Source of the DNA: Paroedura picta | Lineage: Eukaryota; Chordata; Lepidosauria; Squamata; Gekkonidae | DNA length: 64,000 bases | Reading direction: 5' to 3' | NCBI RefSeq assembly: GCF_049243985.1 | Contig: NC_135379.1 | Span: 10,580,501 to 10,644,500 of the forward strand | Part shown: piece by piece, positions 31,967 to 42,900 of the stretch | Layout of the letters: each line of letters begins with the position of its first letter | Numbering within the stretch: position 1 is the first letter of the stretch | Made by a program: the position numbers and the translations under genes | Notes under the pieces: generated by a model | What the model was told of the DNA's origin: nothing | The model's database searches: none | Seen by the model: only the letters and a program-made list of their open reading frames with translations

Positions 31967-32100
31967 GGGATTGTGGCTCAGTGGTAGAGCATCTGCTTGG
32001 TATGCAGAAGGTTCCAGGTTCAATCCCTGGCTTCTCCAGTTAAAAGGAGCAGGTAGAAGGCGATGTGAAAGACCACTAGCAGAGACCTCGGAGAGCCTGA
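31967..32100 (+). mobile_element. tRNA-Ala-like SINE, 5' part
   Basis: 31967-32038 is 72 nt with box A TGGCTCAGTGG, box B GGTTCAATCCC, a perfect 5-bp anticodon stem (TCTGC/GCAGA) and loop TTGGTAT. The anticodon position therefore reads GGT, whereas family members usually read GGC. The acceptor stem (GGGATTG / CTTCTCC) pairs poorly, so this is a SINE head and not a working tRNA gene. The body CAGTTAAAAGGAGCAGGTAG follows. The 3' part is absent where the next element starts. Confidence 0.8.
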
Positions 32101-32219
32101 GACCTATTACACAGACACTGGACAACACGCTTTAGAAGTGCATTTTCCTGTCCTGCACAGGAAAACCCAGCTGCAAAAGCTCCTTGAAAGTGCATTATCT
32201 AATATGTGCAGAATAAGCC
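32101..32219. mobile_element. PIF/Harbinger-like MITE, GRCCTATTMTGCAC type, diverged
   Basis: GACCTATTACACAGACACTGG on the left; CTTGAAAGTGCATTATCTAA and TATGTGCAGAATAAGCC on the right, the same design as 11295. The flanking trinucleotides differ (TGA and ATA), so the duplication has decayed. It sits exactly where the tRNA-like SINE breaks off. Confidence 0.65.
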
Positions 32220-32224
32220 ATAGC

Positions 32225-32795
32225 TTCCAACTTGTTTCTGGGCACAATTCAGGGTGTTAATCTTGACCTTTAAAACCGTATATGGTTTGGATCTACACAC
32301 ATCCCTTATGAATCTGCCCTGCCATTTTAGTTGCTCCGAACCTCAGGGGAGGGTGGCATATAAATGTAAAATAAACAAAATAAATCTTTGGGGTCCCAGC
32401 TTCAGCTGTCCCCACCTTCTGGGATTAGGTGCATGGCAACTGGGAACAGGGACCTCTTGGTCATGGGTCCAAAGCTCTGGAATTCTCTTCCCCCTCTGTT
32501 GCCGTCTTCTGCCAGTGAGTGAAAACTCATTTCATTTGGCATTCCTTTAATGATCCTTCCTTTGTAACCAATGATTTTGTGTTTTGCATCTATTCTAAAC
32601 GTTTTGTATATATTTTAGCTCGGTGTTTTTTAGCCTTTTAAAACTTGCTTTAGCAAGGCATGTTTGGCCGAGGGGGTTATTTTAACGCTTTAATGAACAT
32701 GAATGTGCATGTTGCTATTTGTTAGCTGCTTTGGAGGCCCTTGTAACAGCAGAAAGGATAGATGCAAATTTTGCACATAAATAAATGTGTGTCAA
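32225..32795 (+). mobile_element. L2-like LINE 3' region
   Basis: The frame VLILTFKTVYGLDLHTSL at about 32252-32305 resembles the conserved VLxLTFKALxGLGPxYL segment of L2-clade ORF2. It is followed by ALEFSSPSVAVF-like decay, a long 3'UTR, and GTTAGCTGCTTTGGAGGCCC with an ATAAATAAATG end. The reading frame does not persist, so this is a dead fragment. Confidence 0.65.
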
Positions 32796-34084
32796 GTAAT
32801 AAATTCTCAATCCCAGCCTTCAGTTGACCTGTACTCCAAACCTCTATCTTAAATGGAAGGTAAATGCTCACAAGCAAGGGGAGGGTTATGTTCCATCAGC
32901 TTTCCATGATGAAATTAAGAAGGTCTGTTTTGCCTCTTCCAGACATATATGCCTCCTACCAATGTCTGTGGCTAATCGAGAACAGCATGGGGTAGCAGAG
33001 CAGCGCGTGAAGAACCAGACTCACGCCGTCAAGGTAGTTGTTTATTGTGTACTTCTGACAGTTTTGCTGGCTGCCTCAAAACAAGGTGGAGGTGAAAATT
33101 CTTTAATGAGCAAACAGGGGGTGTCTCATGCATTTAGCATACAAATAATTAGCAACATTTTAAGTGCTGGCCTTGCCTAATTTTGTATTCAGCAATGGAA
33201 GACAGGCAGTCTTGCATCAGGCATCCCACAGCAAAGTTGGACGCCATCAAATAGATCGCCGTTTTGTTATTTCTTTTCTCCCTCCCTTCCACATACTTGC
33301 TATGGAAGGTTAAAGGAAGGATTTGTTAATATTGTGGAAAGAGAGCAAAAATTAAAATAGCCCCCCCCCCCCCCCCGTTCCCTTTAATGAACACACAGTT
33401 GCGTTCAAAACAAAAACCTTGCGAAGAGCACGATGGACTCTTATCATAACTTGGCATGCCAGGGGCAGCTAGAGGTCTTGGAGCCTCCGAATCTGGGCAA
33501 CAAAAGCCAACCGAACCCTGGAATCTGCAGGTGGGCCATCGGATCGTGGCTTACTTCATTCTGTTCCGGGGGTTACGTGCAGCTGAAAAAGAAGCAAAGG
33601 GTACAGATGGCAACTGAAATTGCACATGTGCTGGTAGAGTCACCCCTAGGCCTAATGTATGGGATATGACAGCTGGGTCAGCAGGAAGTTTTCAGAGTAG
33701 ATTGGAGTCATTAGCAACTTCTCCAGAAATCAGCAAGACCTCAGACCAAACCTGGTGCTTAACAGCCGTGCCCTCCACTCCTAGCTGTGAACATCCTCCG
33801 AGCAGTAAAAAGACCTGCCCAAGTAATGACAGCAGGCAGGTCATCAGGAAGCTTGGGAAATAGAGAGGTGGTCTTCATCATCCTTCTCCAAACCCTTCTT
33901 GCTGATGCCAGGGCGGAAAAGTGCCAGTAAAGAGACAGCCGATCGACATTGTCGGACGGGGTGTTGCTATTGATTGAATTACAAGCGGCTGTGGATATCT
34001 CTTTGATTGGGGGTGGGGGGGGGGGAGAGGCAGACGGTCCTTTATATGGATCTGCAGAACAGCCAGAGGGAAGGCAGTATAGTG
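32796..34084. other. No recognised feature apart from homopolymers
   Basis: A C16 run lies at 33361-33376 and a G-rich run at 34010-34025. The 118-residue frame at 32824 shows no domain. The stretch around 33000-33240 looks single-copy and would be worth an alignment for non-coding conservation, but nothing in the sequence proves it. Confidence 0.45.
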
Positions 34085-34225
34085 CAGCTCAATGCCTACA
34101 GACCTTGGAAATGATAGGGATGGGAGGCCACCAAGAGGAAGTCAATGGCAAACCACTTCTCACTTTCTCTGAAAGACCCTTGTTGGGATTGCCCTAAGTC
34201 AGTTGTGCGTATTCTTGGGTACATT
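34085..34225 (+). mobile_element. 5S-rRNA-derived SINE, diverged
   Basis: ACAGACCTTGGAAATGATAG, GGGATGGGAGGCCACCAAG, AGTCAATGGCAAACCACTTC and the tail ATTGCCCTAAGTCAGTTGTG keep the family order, though the 5S part is worn. Confidence 0.65.
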
Positions 34226-34400
34226 ACACACATAACCAACTTTATCACATGTTGAGGCTGCTGGCCTCCCAACACACATGTGAACATATATGGATGGACC
34301 AGCATAATAACATCCAGTTGCCAAAGGGACATTTTACTCAGCACTTTATTCTTCCCCCTTCCCATTTTCCAGAAGGGTAATAAGCTTCTAAAGTCTAATG

Positions 34401-34542
34401 CAGTGGTCCGCAACCTTCCGGTTGCCGCAGACCGCAGCTCCGGAGTGGCGGGAGAGGGCAGCCGGGGCCCCGCGCACGCGCAGCAGCCCCAGCGCAAATA
34501 CGCATGCGCAGACTGCCGGGCACATGCGTTTGCGCCCGGTAG
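34401..34542. mobile_element. GC-rich hAT element, internally deleted, perfect duplication
   Basis: CAGTGGTCCGCAACCTTCCG begins the element and the GCGCACGCGCAGCAGC interior ends at CGCCCGGTAG. GTCTAATG at 34393-34400 and 34543-34550 is a perfect 8-bp duplication. At 142 bp it is the shortest member of the 7119 family here. Confidence 0.82.
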
Positions 34543-34565
34543 GTCTAATGGATGCCACCTGAAAC

Positions 34566-34715
34566 GGTGAGCTATCATTTATAACTTATAATTTTAATAA
34601 TTGGAAGTGATTCTGACTTTACGATTGTGGTTGTGAATTTCATTGCACATGTTGTGAACCACCCTGAGTCCACGGGGAAGGGTGGCATAGAAATGTAATG
34701 AATCAATAAATAAAT
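34566..34715 (+). mobile_element. L2/CR1-type LINE 3' tail
   Basis: GTTGTGAACCACCCTGAGTC with the returning arm GGGGAAGGGTGGCATAGAAA and an AATAAATAAATGA tail. Only the end is kept. Confidence 0.7.
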
Positions 34716-35280
34716 GAAAGATATCCTGAAATGCCACTAGGGTTTTAAAAACAAACTGGGTAATATCCAATACTGGGTAACATTGCTACCAACCAAACAA
34801 ACTCCTAGTAATCTTGCCCCATGGAAGATATTTATAAGATTACTTTGTCGACGTGCCACTCGGCTAGAAGTACTGGAAGCAGATCTTAGTTTAAGCAGGT
34901 AAGATTTAAAATGGTATGTCTTCACGGTTAATTGTCCAGACAGTTTACCAGGGGCCTAATAAGAGACGACATCTTCATTCGAAGAGCCGGTGCCATGCAA
35001 GAGAATGCTTACCCGTTATTTAAGGGCAAAAATATTTCCAGCTTTCACATCTCTAGATTTATTTGGCAAACAGCAGCATCTCCAAAGGAATCAAATGCCT
35101 CCCTGACAAGAGAGCCGTCCATTTCTGCTGGGAAACTGTCAGGCATCTTTCTCGGTCAGTAAATAAACTGACGGTCCGTCGGCTTCGTTTCCCAAGAGGG
35201 ATGAGCTGCCCCTGGCAGGCAGGCAAGTAGTAGGGAGGTAAAAGGGAATCAGCTCCAAGAAAATCTTAATTTGAGAAAAC

Positions 35281-35282
<2 letters not shown>
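34716..35282. other. No recognised feature
   Basis: No repeat family or exon is recognised before the GA tract. Confidence 0.4.

Positions 35283-35356
<74 letters not shown>
35283..35356. repeat. (GA)n microsatellite
   Basis: 74 bp of uninterrupted GA, a mirror-symmetric purine tract. Confidence 0.97.
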
Positions 35357-35359
<3 letters not shown>

Positions 35360-35423
35360 GAGTATTTGTTTTAGGAAAACACAAATGCCAAAGCAGAGGA
35401 GCTCTCCGTTGAAAGCATCTCAT

Positions 35424-35465
35424 TCCGCACATGTTGGATAATGCACTTTCGAAACACTTTCAAGG
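35424..35465. mobile_element. Left-end fragment of a PIF-like MITE
   Basis: ATTCCGCACATGTTGGATAA and TGCACTTTCGAAACACTTTC match the left arm of the 11295 element; the right arm is not found. Confidence 0.55.
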
Positions 35466-35776
35466 TATACGTCTTAATTAGCACCATCATCCAGCTTTTA
35501 GAGGACTGCCTAACTCAGTTACACTGCCATAAAGGTACATCCTGTCATTACAAACTTCAGCAGCAATCCAACTCTGTAATTGCATTTGGTTCATTTTATG
35601 TGTTCATTATTGTGTTCCCCCCTGTATTGTATCAGCCTTGTTCAGAGTCTCTAGGCATTGTTCATTTTCATCGGTTTGAATCAGAACCAGATTTCTAGCT
35701 GAAGCCGTTTTTGCTGGCCACACAATCTTACCATCAGCAAGGATGGTGTCCGCAGAGCAACATGCAGTATTTCAAT

Positions 35777-36385
35777 AAGGTTGCCAGTTCTGAGTTGGGA
35801 AATAACTGGAAACTTTGGGGGTGGAGCTGAGAGTCAGGGGGATTTGGAGCAGGGAGGGACCTCAATGGAGTATGACACTATGGAGTCCACCTTCCAAAGC
35901 AGCCATTTTCTCTGGGGGAACTTATCTCTATATTTGGAGATCAGTTGTAATCCCAAAAGATATCTACACCACCTGGAGTAGGGTTGCCAGCTCTGGGCTG
36001 GGAAATACCTGGTGAATATGGGGGTGGAGCTGGGAGTAGGTGGGATTTGGGGCAGGGAGGGACCTCAGTGGAGTATGACGCTATGGAGTCCACCTTCCAA
36101 AGCAGCCATTTTTCTCTGGGGAATTGATCTCTATGTTTTGGAGATCGGTTGTAATCCCAGAAGATACCTAGCTACCACCTGGAGTAGGGTTGCCAGCTCT
36201 GGGCTGGGAAATACCTGGTGAATTTGGGGGTGGAGCTGAGAGTCAGGGGGATTTGGAGCAGAGAGGGACCTCAGTGGAGTATGATGCTATGGAGTCCACC
36301 CTCCAAACCAGTCATTTTCACTAGGGGAGCTGACCTTGGTCATCTAGTGATCAATTGCCTCCTGGAGGTTGGCAGCTCTACACCG
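35777..36385 (+). repeat. Tandem trimer of the GGTTGCCA MITE
   Basis: Three head-to-tail units begin with GGTTGCCAG at 35779, 35982 and 36188, spaced 203 and 206 bp. Units share CTCAGTGGAGTATGA (CTCAATGG in the first), CTATGGAGTCCACCTTCCAA and AGCAGCCATTTTCTCTGG. Units 1 and 2 end CACCTGGAGTAGGGTTGCC, so one unit runs straight into the next; only unit 3 keeps the closing CCTGGAGGTTGGCAGCTCTA. The three 66-69-residue frames repeating WSREGPQWSMTLWSPPSK are translations of the repeat, not a protein family. Confidence 0.88.
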
Positions 36386-37174
36386 TCCCTCTCTCTCTCT
36401 CAGCTTTGCTGAGTCTCCTCCAAAGCAAGTGTATTCAATATGTCCAGACTGGGATCGTTCTTACCAGCTCCCTGTCTTTAGTTACCAAACGCCGGGCTAC
36501 AGCGTTCACATCTTCATCACTGCCCCATCGATCCCAATTATGATAGGGGTGGCAACATCCAATCCTGTCAAAGGATGAAATACTCCAAACCACCGTCTTG
36601 TTTAGACAAGATTATCCTACCGGTGGTGTCACTCTTTCAGGGAGGAGGCCTCCCTCCCGGGCCGCAGACCCGTGTTTAGGCAGGAGACGGCAAAGTCATT
36701 TATCAGCGGTGGGACTTGGAGCCTTAAAGCTAAGCTTCCCATCTGCTTGCTGACCACTGATATCAGGCAAAGCCCCAACTGATAAAGCTGTCGTAAACAC
36801 TCCGGTCAGACACAGTTCAGGATGTTTTCCGGCCACAGACAGCAGCTTGCAAGCATCACGTATCCTCCGCCCATCTAGTCTAAATAAATGAAGATGTCGT
36901 ATAATGGGTTGGATCTCATGGATCTATGCCATTCCAGTGGTGCATCACAATTCGGAGCACTGACATCACTGCTCGTTTGAGGCAGTAGATTCTTCTTATC
37001 ACTTTATAACATTCTATAGTTAATCCATCCTGGAATTTAAGGCAGTGGGCACAGGGGTGCCAGGAGGTTTACTATCTAGGCACTAACCAGTCCTAGATCT
37101 ACTATCTAGGCACTGACCAGCATTAGCAAGGTTATAGGATCATGCATCTTCTCAGCACATCTTCAGATGGTATG
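36386..37174. other. Unrecognised sequence with a local duplication
   Basis: TACTATCTAGGCACTAACCAG (from 37070) recurs as TACTATCTAGGCACTGACCAG about 31 bp later, a small tandem duplication. The rest is unannotated. Confidence 0.5.
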
Positions 37175-37438
37175 TAATAGAAGAAGAGTTGGTTTGTATG
37201 CCCCACTTTTCGCTGCCTGAAGGACTCTCAAATCAGCTTACAGTCGTCTTACCTTTCTCCCCCACAAAGGCACCCTGTGAGGGGGGTGGGTCTGAGAGGG
37301 CCCTGATATTACTGCTTGGTCAGAACAGCTTTATCAGGGCTATGATGAGCCCAAGGTTACCCAGCTGGCTGCATGCGGAGGAGTAGGGAATCAAACCGGG
37401 TTCATCAGATTAGAAGCCGCTGTTCTTAACCACTCCAC
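37175..37438 (-). mobile_element. CORE-type SINE, older subfamily
   Basis: AGAAGAAGAGTTGGTTTGTA, GCTTACAGTCGTCTTACC, CTGATATTACTGCTTGGTCA, CCAAGGTTACCCAGCTGGCT and TTAACCACTCCACCACGAAC in reverse order. The GAA tail is almost gone. Confidence 0.85.
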
Positions 37439-38705
37439 CACGAACTTCGGATAGGACATTGATTTGGATGAACCACATTGTTGTGTCCCTTGTTCTGTTC
37501 TCCCCCCTCCCCCCCCCCGGAGCTGATAGGGTGGAAATGGAACATAAACTTACAATCAGATCCCCCAGCCAAAAAATAAAGACCCCCCTTGCTAGTAGTG
37601 TGAAAAAGAGAAATGCACATTTCTGCACATTTGTATATTTTTGCACATTTGTATAGTGCAGTCCAACAGTGGTATCTGAGTTGGGTTTCCATATCGCACA
37701 TCAGCTTATGCACATCATGTTAATCACACAAAAGATCACACAAAAAAGAAATACTATTAGGCTCACTCATTTTTCACATCCTTATCCATTGCTGTTCCTC
37801 TTAATATTTGTGAAACAGCCTGGGGGGTAGAACGGTCCGGGGTGTCCAAGTTGGAAGGTTGCACCCTGATTGGCGCTGCCCCTACAGCTCCCGCCCTCCT
37901 TCCCTGGACGCTAGCCACTTTGCTCTTGGACACCTGAGAGAGACACACAGAGACACAGAGAGCCCTGCCAAACCGCAAACGCCCCCTGATTACTTGCTAT
38001 GGCTACTGCTGCGAGGGAGAGAGACAGAGACAGAGACAAACTGCAAACAAGCCCAAACTGCAAATGAGCCTTGATTCCCTGCTATGAACAAGCCCTCATT
38101 ACCTTCTATGGCTCCTGCTGAGAAAGTGAGAGAGATCTGTTCCTGCTGGTGTCCCCTGGGTCCTAGTGCCCTTTGCATTCCTGGTTGCTTTCTTGCTAGT
38201 AGTTTTAAAAAGCAGAGAAGGATCTATATGATACGTACAACAGTTTCTGATATCACCTCCTAAATTCCTGCAGGATTCAAGGGATACTCGTGTGGGCAGC
38301 AGGTAAAACATTCAGCTTATTCCATGAAGCTACCCAGCTATTGTTGCCTGGGGGAGACAGCACTAAGGTTTGCCTTCAGCGGAGGGACAGTGCTGGAATC
38401 CGCACTGGATTCACCTGGAGTCCTCCTCACCTCATTGTAGGGAATGATGAGACAGCGTGCCATATTGTTCCATGTGGAGGGGAGATCTTTTAAAATATAA
38501 TGTGCATTTTTTTAAAAAATTGAAAAAGAAAGAGAAAGGTGATGCAGATAAATGTAAAACAGCTCCACTGGGCAAAGTAGCAGCAGGAACAGAAATCGGT
38601 ATGAATTAATTTTCTTAGACAGTTAATATAATTCAGGGGACGAAAAAAATGTCCAGAGTCTCCCTTATGCATTTTAAAGGCTGGAGTTCTTAGTTTGCAG
38701 AAGAT

Positions 38706-38707
<2 letters not shown>
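37439..38707. other. No recognised feature apart from simple tracts
   Basis: A C-rich run at 37500-37518, a TTTCTGCACATTTGTATA/TTTTTGCACATTTGTATA duplication at 37620-37656 and GAGACAGAGACAGAGAC at 38020-38037. No repeat family is recognised. Confidence 0.45.

Positions 38708-38739
<32 letters not shown>
38708..38739. repeat. (GA)n microsatellite
   Basis: 32 bp of GA; poly Ser-Leu frames across it are artefacts. Confidence 0.95.
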
Positions 38740-38741
<2 letters not shown>

Positions 38742-39447
38742 TTTGTTGTTTCTCTAGCAGCCAAGGGCATCCATATGTCAGTTTTCATTAAGAATAATTT
38801 CCCCACGGAGGTCTGGCTAAGGTTAACCTTCAGACCTTCCCTGACCCTCCCTGAGCTCTCTTGCTTTCTCTCTCTCTGTATCACTCCATGCATAAGGATA
38901 CCTGTCGAGCCTCTGCTAAGATGCAGGAGGAACATATGATCACAACTCCAGTCTCCCTTTCCCTCCCAATTTGTTCTTCTCTTAAGGAAACCTGGAGGCA
39001 ATTTATTTAGACATCCTATATGGTTGTTATAATGAAGTGAGTTCCAGGATCCTTCTTTTTTTGCTTCTATGGATGTTCTCGCAGTTTTCGGATATGGCTG
39101 AAGACACATGCCAGGGGGAAAGTCATGGCTCAATAGAAGGTTCCATGCTTTGCCAGCAGAAGGCTACAGATTGATTCCCGAGCACTGCCAATTAAAGGAT
39201 GTTGCTATTAAATTAAATTACTACAGAAGGTGCTAGAGAGCTGTGAACATAGACCAGTGTTTCCCAACCGGGGCTACATGTAACCCCAGGGTTAGGCCAC
39301 AGCCTCAGAGGGATTACATTGTTTAGGGGAATTTATTTTTAAAATATATATATGTATTTTGATTTTTTTTCAACTTTACCCAGGGTAGTTTCCCCCTTAT
39401 TTGGGCAAGTCAACCTTCCCTCTTTCCCCGTGAAGGAGGTGAGAAGG
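38740..39447. other. Unrecognised sequence with two degraded repeat pieces
   Basis: 39125-39200 loosely follows the tRNA-Ala-like SINE (CATGGCTCAATAGAAGG ... GATTGATTCCCGAGCACTGCC). CAGTGTTTCCCAACCGGGGC at 39255 is a hAT-type left end without a visible right end. Confidence 0.45.
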
Positions 39448-39740
39448 GGAAGAAGAAGAAGAAGAAGAAGAAGACGAGTTGGTTCTTATATGCCGCTTTT
39501 CCCTACCCGAAGGAGGCTCAAAGCGGCTTACAGTCGCCTTCCCATTCCTCTCCCCACAACAGACACCCTGTGGGGTGGGTGAGGCTGAGAGAGCCCTGAT
39601 ATTCCTGCTCGGTCAGAACAGTTTTATCAGTGCCGTGGTGAGCCCAAGGTCACCCAGCTGGCTGCATGTGGGAGAGTGCAGAATCGAACCTGGCTGCCGG
39701 ATTAGAAGTCCGCACTCCTAACCACTACACCAAACTGGCC
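39448..39740 (-). mobile_element. CORE-type SINE with (GAA)n tail, young subfamily
   Basis: GAA tract at 39448-39474, then GAGTTGGTTCTTATATGCCG to CACTACACCAAACTGGCCCT. Full length; it differs from the 27875 copy at only scattered positions. Its last base run CTGGCCCTG departs from the usual CTGGCTCTC. Confidence 0.92.
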
Positions 39741-40787
39741 CTGACCATACAAAACTTTACTGTCAAGGCTCCTTCCACATGGGCAACCTGTTGGTGGTGG
39801 CTGAAGTTCAACAAGGTGAGACCTCTTGAGATTGATTGAATCTTTTGTTTTTGTTTTTTATTTTTGGGAAAGGGGAGGGGCCTGGAGTGTCTGGGTGATG
39901 TCACTTCCGGTGACATGTCACTTCCAGGGTGTGGCAGGGAAGCATGGCCAGCTGACATCACTTCAGGGTAGCCTGGAAGCCTGCAAAGTTTTTCAGAAGT
40001 CATTCCACAGTCAAAAGGTTGGAAAAGGCTACATTAGACCATGCTCAGAGAGAGGCAGAACATCAGGTGCACATATCAATCTTCAGAGACACATACAAAG
40101 GTGCCTCGGTTAATCTGTGCTCTCGTCCACTTGTAGTAGTTGGATTCCCATGCCTGCCAACCAACAATTTCTGCAAAAGTCAAATTTTGGATATGTTGAT
40201 CTTATCACATTCATCGGTATGGACTTTGAAGCATCTCTGGTGAGTTTCCATTGCTGGATGAGTTCCTCCACAGAGATGTCATGACAACCGAACAAGAGAT
40301 CTTTTCAGAACTCACCACAGATGCAGCCCCCAGCATGTCTTCAATACCAGAATACAGAATATCTGGATTACTAGTCATTAGACCACAGACTCTGTGCCTA
40401 AAAAGTCTCAGGTTCAATCCCTGGCATTTCCAGTTCAATGGATTTCAGGTTGTGGATGGTAGGGGGGACTCTGGCTTATTTTAACAATACGTTTCAATGT
40501 TTTTAATGGGGGTGGGTATTATATGCAATGTTGTTACCTGCCTTGGATTCTGAGTGTGTTGGTACAAAGGTGGGGGTTTATACATTCTCTCCATAAAGAC
40601 TTTTCTTTTCCCGAGAGCTTGGAGAGTTGCTGCCAGCCTCAGTAACCAATGCTGAGTCAATGGTTTAAGTCACTTTTAATCACCATTATAGGGTCATATG
40701 ACAGGGATTGTGGGTTAGCGGTAAGGAGCTTCAGCAGAAAACCACAAAGTGTCTGACTCAGATCTTGGGTCATCTAGGAACTCACCA
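39741..40787. other. Mostly unrecognised, with a LINE tail
   Basis: 40450-40590 resembles an L2-like 3'UTR (GCTTATTTTAACAATACGTT ... GTTGTTACCTGCCTTGGATT) on the plus strand. GGTTCAATCCCTGGCATTTC at 40411 recalls the tRNA-Ala-like SINE box B region. The opposed frames at 40110-40484 have no domain I recognise. Confidence 0.45.
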
Positions 40788-40829
40788 GAACACACACACA
40801 AACACACACACACACACACACACACACAG
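40788..40829. repeat. (CA)n microsatellite
   Basis: About 40 bp with one AAACA interruption, followed by TTGTTATTGTTGTTGTTA. Confidence 0.93.
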
Positions 40830-41049
40830 TTGTTATTGTTGTTGTTACTTCATTTATACCCTGCTTTCCTCTCTTCCCATAGGGACACAAACATCATTCT
40901 CCCCCACAACTCTGCTTAAGAGGACACCGTGGAGCAGCAAAAGGCATTTGAGTAACGGACCAGAAAGGATTTGTTTAAAATAAGAAGGTGGATGTATGTG
41001 GGAGGGGACATAGTGTAGCACTATTTCATCAGCTCTGAGCAGGATTAAT

Positions 41050-41170
41050 ATTTTGAAGGGAGATCATCAAGGAAGACTTTGCAAGGGAAAGCAACGGCAA
41101 ACCACCTCTGCTTCTCACTTGCCTTGAAAGCCCCTTACTGGGGTCACCATAAGCTGCTTGGGTTTTGGGA
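41050..41170 (+). mobile_element. 5S-rRNA-derived SINE, 3' part
   Basis: GAGATCATCAAGGAAGACTT, AAGCAACGGCAAACCACCTC, TTGCCTTGAAAGCCCCTTAC and TGGGGTCACCATAAGCTGC keep the linker and tail; the 5S promoter half is mostly lost. Confidence 0.65.
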
Positions 41171-41667
41171 GCACTTGACACGCACAGGGTGTCTATATTT
41201 GTGAGCCACGAGTCATTTGGGCATGATGGTTGGGGAAGAAAAAGGGGGTCTAATATTCATCATAAGCAATCCTTAGAAGCCTGGTTGTGTTTTAAGTTAT
41301 CTCAGTGGGTTTCAGTCTTTGTTTGAGGGATTCCTTTGGCCTCCTTGGAAGTATATCGGGGCTAGGGCTTATTTATTATTGATCGGTTTAAAAGATTTAT
41401 ACCCTCCCTCTCCTCCAAAGATTTCGGAGGCAGCGTCTACATTTTTTTTTAAGCAGTTAAAACAAATCAATAAATCATAACAATGAAGGCAACAATAAAC
41501 AGAAGGTTTTAAAAAAAATTAATCGATTTTTAAAACCACTCCAAACCCAATCCTCATATACAACCAGAACTCCCAACTTGAATGAATAAAAAAGAACTTA
41601 ACTTGACAATTTGACTAAATACCTAGTGGGGAGATTTTGATGAATACATGCCACAAGTGAAAGTGCC
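41171..41667. other. LINE-tail remnant and unrecognised sequence
   Basis: TTTATTATTGATCGGTTTAA then ATACCCTCCCTCTCCTCCAA at about 41368-41419 is the reverse complement of an L2/CR1-type tail. The remainder shows nothing. Confidence 0.45.
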
Positions 41668-41762
41668 GAAGAAGAAGAAGAAGAAGAAGAAGAAGAAGAA
41701 GAAGAAGAAGACGAAGACGAAGACGAAGACGAAGACGAAGACGAAGACGAAGACGAAGACGA
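41668..41762. repeat. Compound (GAA)n-(GACGAA)n microsatellite
   Basis: GAA for about 42 bp, then nine or so GACGAA hexamers. The switch creates CpG sites every 6 bp. Lys-rich frames across it are artefacts. Confidence 0.95.
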
Positions 41763-42223
41763 TGAGGATGGAGGTTCCCAGAGAAAGGCCTCCACAAAAG
41801 ATTTTAATAGGTAGAGGATGCAGACCTTTAAGCAAAAGGTCCTGCTATGAGGAAATGATGAATGAATGGCAGAGAGGCTTCCCTGAATGAACCAGAATTT
41901 ATGTCAAGAATTGGGACCACCTCTTCCAAGATGTACCCTGCTAACACCAATTGGTTGGTAATCCCTGACCCTAATGTCATTGGCTTAGTCTTGACCAGAG
42001 CTGGGGCTTTTTCAGCTCTGGCTCTGACCTGGTAGAATGAGCTGCCTGTTGAAATCCAGGCCCATAGTTTCTCAGGGCCTGAAAAATGATGTTCTTACAC
42101 CAGGTTTATGGCTGAGGCTGTGGCTGTCCAGAAATTATACAGGCCACTCTTCTTCCCCTTTGTTCCCTACCTCTTGTTTTGGACCATTCCAACCTGGTTA
42201 CCCCAGTGAAGGGGAGGGTATTC
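41763..42223. other. Unrecognised, possibly L2-like
   Basis: ACCTGGTAGAATGAGCTGCC at 42028 recalls the WNELP-coding part of L2-like ORF2, and CTCAGGGCCTGAAAAATGAT follows in the expected order. Too decayed for a firm call. Confidence 0.35.
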
Positions 42224-42545
42224 CATAGAATCATAGAATAATAGAGTTGGAAGGGACCTCCTGGGTCATCTAGTCCAACCCCCTGCACTATGCAGGACAC
42301 TCGCATTCCTATCACTCATCCACTGTCACCTGCCACCCCCTTGAGCCTTCACAGAATCAGCCTCTCCGTCAGATGGCTATCTAGCCTCTGTTAAAAAAAT
42401 TCCAAAGATGGAGAACCCACCACCTCCCGAGGAAGCCTTTTTCTACTGAGAAACCACTCTGACTGTCAGGAACCTCTTCCAGAGGTTTAGATGGAATTTC
42501 TTTTGAATTAATTTCATCCCATTTAAGTGGGTAGGAGAAGGAGCC
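42224..42545 (-). mobile_element. CR1 LINE 3' end
   Basis: AGAATCATAGAATAATAGAG, AGTTGGAAGGGACCTCCTGG, CATCTAGTCCAACCCCCTGC, GATGGAGAACCCACCACCTC and CAGAGGTTTAGATGGAATTT are the reverse-complemented CR1 3' region. It is parallel to the copy at 59934 over more than 300 bp. Confidence 0.88.
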
Positions 42546-42900
42546 CTGGTTTTAACTATATTATTATGACTGTAAACCACTCCAACCCTGCTTGCAGGGA
42601 GAGGCGGTCTAGTAAACCCATCAATCAATTGATCAAATCAATTAAAAAGGACCTTGGCAATTAATGACACCCTGTATCCTGCAGTGAGGATACGTAAACA
42701 TAATTTCTGGGTAAGAACCAATATTTAAGAATCGTCCGTACGAGGGACGGTGTGGCGCACTTGTTATTAGCCACAGACATTGCCTGGGTGACCTTGGCCT
42801 AGTAATGACGATTCAGCAGAACCTACACTGCAGGGTTGTGGTGAGGTTAGAATAGGGGAGAGGAGAATGAAGTCAGACACTCTGACCCCCGCGGGGGAGA
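42546..42900 (+). mobile_element. LINE tail followed by a worn CORE-type SINE
   Basis: GACTGTAAACCACTCCAACC with AGGGAGAGGCGGTCTAGTAA (42568-42614) is an L2-type terminal hairpin with an ATCAATCAATT end. From about 42745, GACGGTGTGGCGCACTTGTT, TGGGTGACCTTGGCCTAGTA and GCAGGGTTGTGGTGAGGTTA follow the CORE-SINE order but are strongly diverged. Confidence 0.5.

Noticed and set aside
31967-32038. Functional tRNA gene
   Set aside because: The acceptor stem pairs poorly and SINE body sequence follows at once.
34096-34578. 160-residue minus-strand frame
   Set aside because: It spans the GC-rich hAT and a 5S-derived SINE, so it cannot be a host coding exon.
35815-36412. Three similar frames with WSREGPQWSMTLWSPPSK
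   Set aside because: They are translations of the tandem MITE units, not a gene family.
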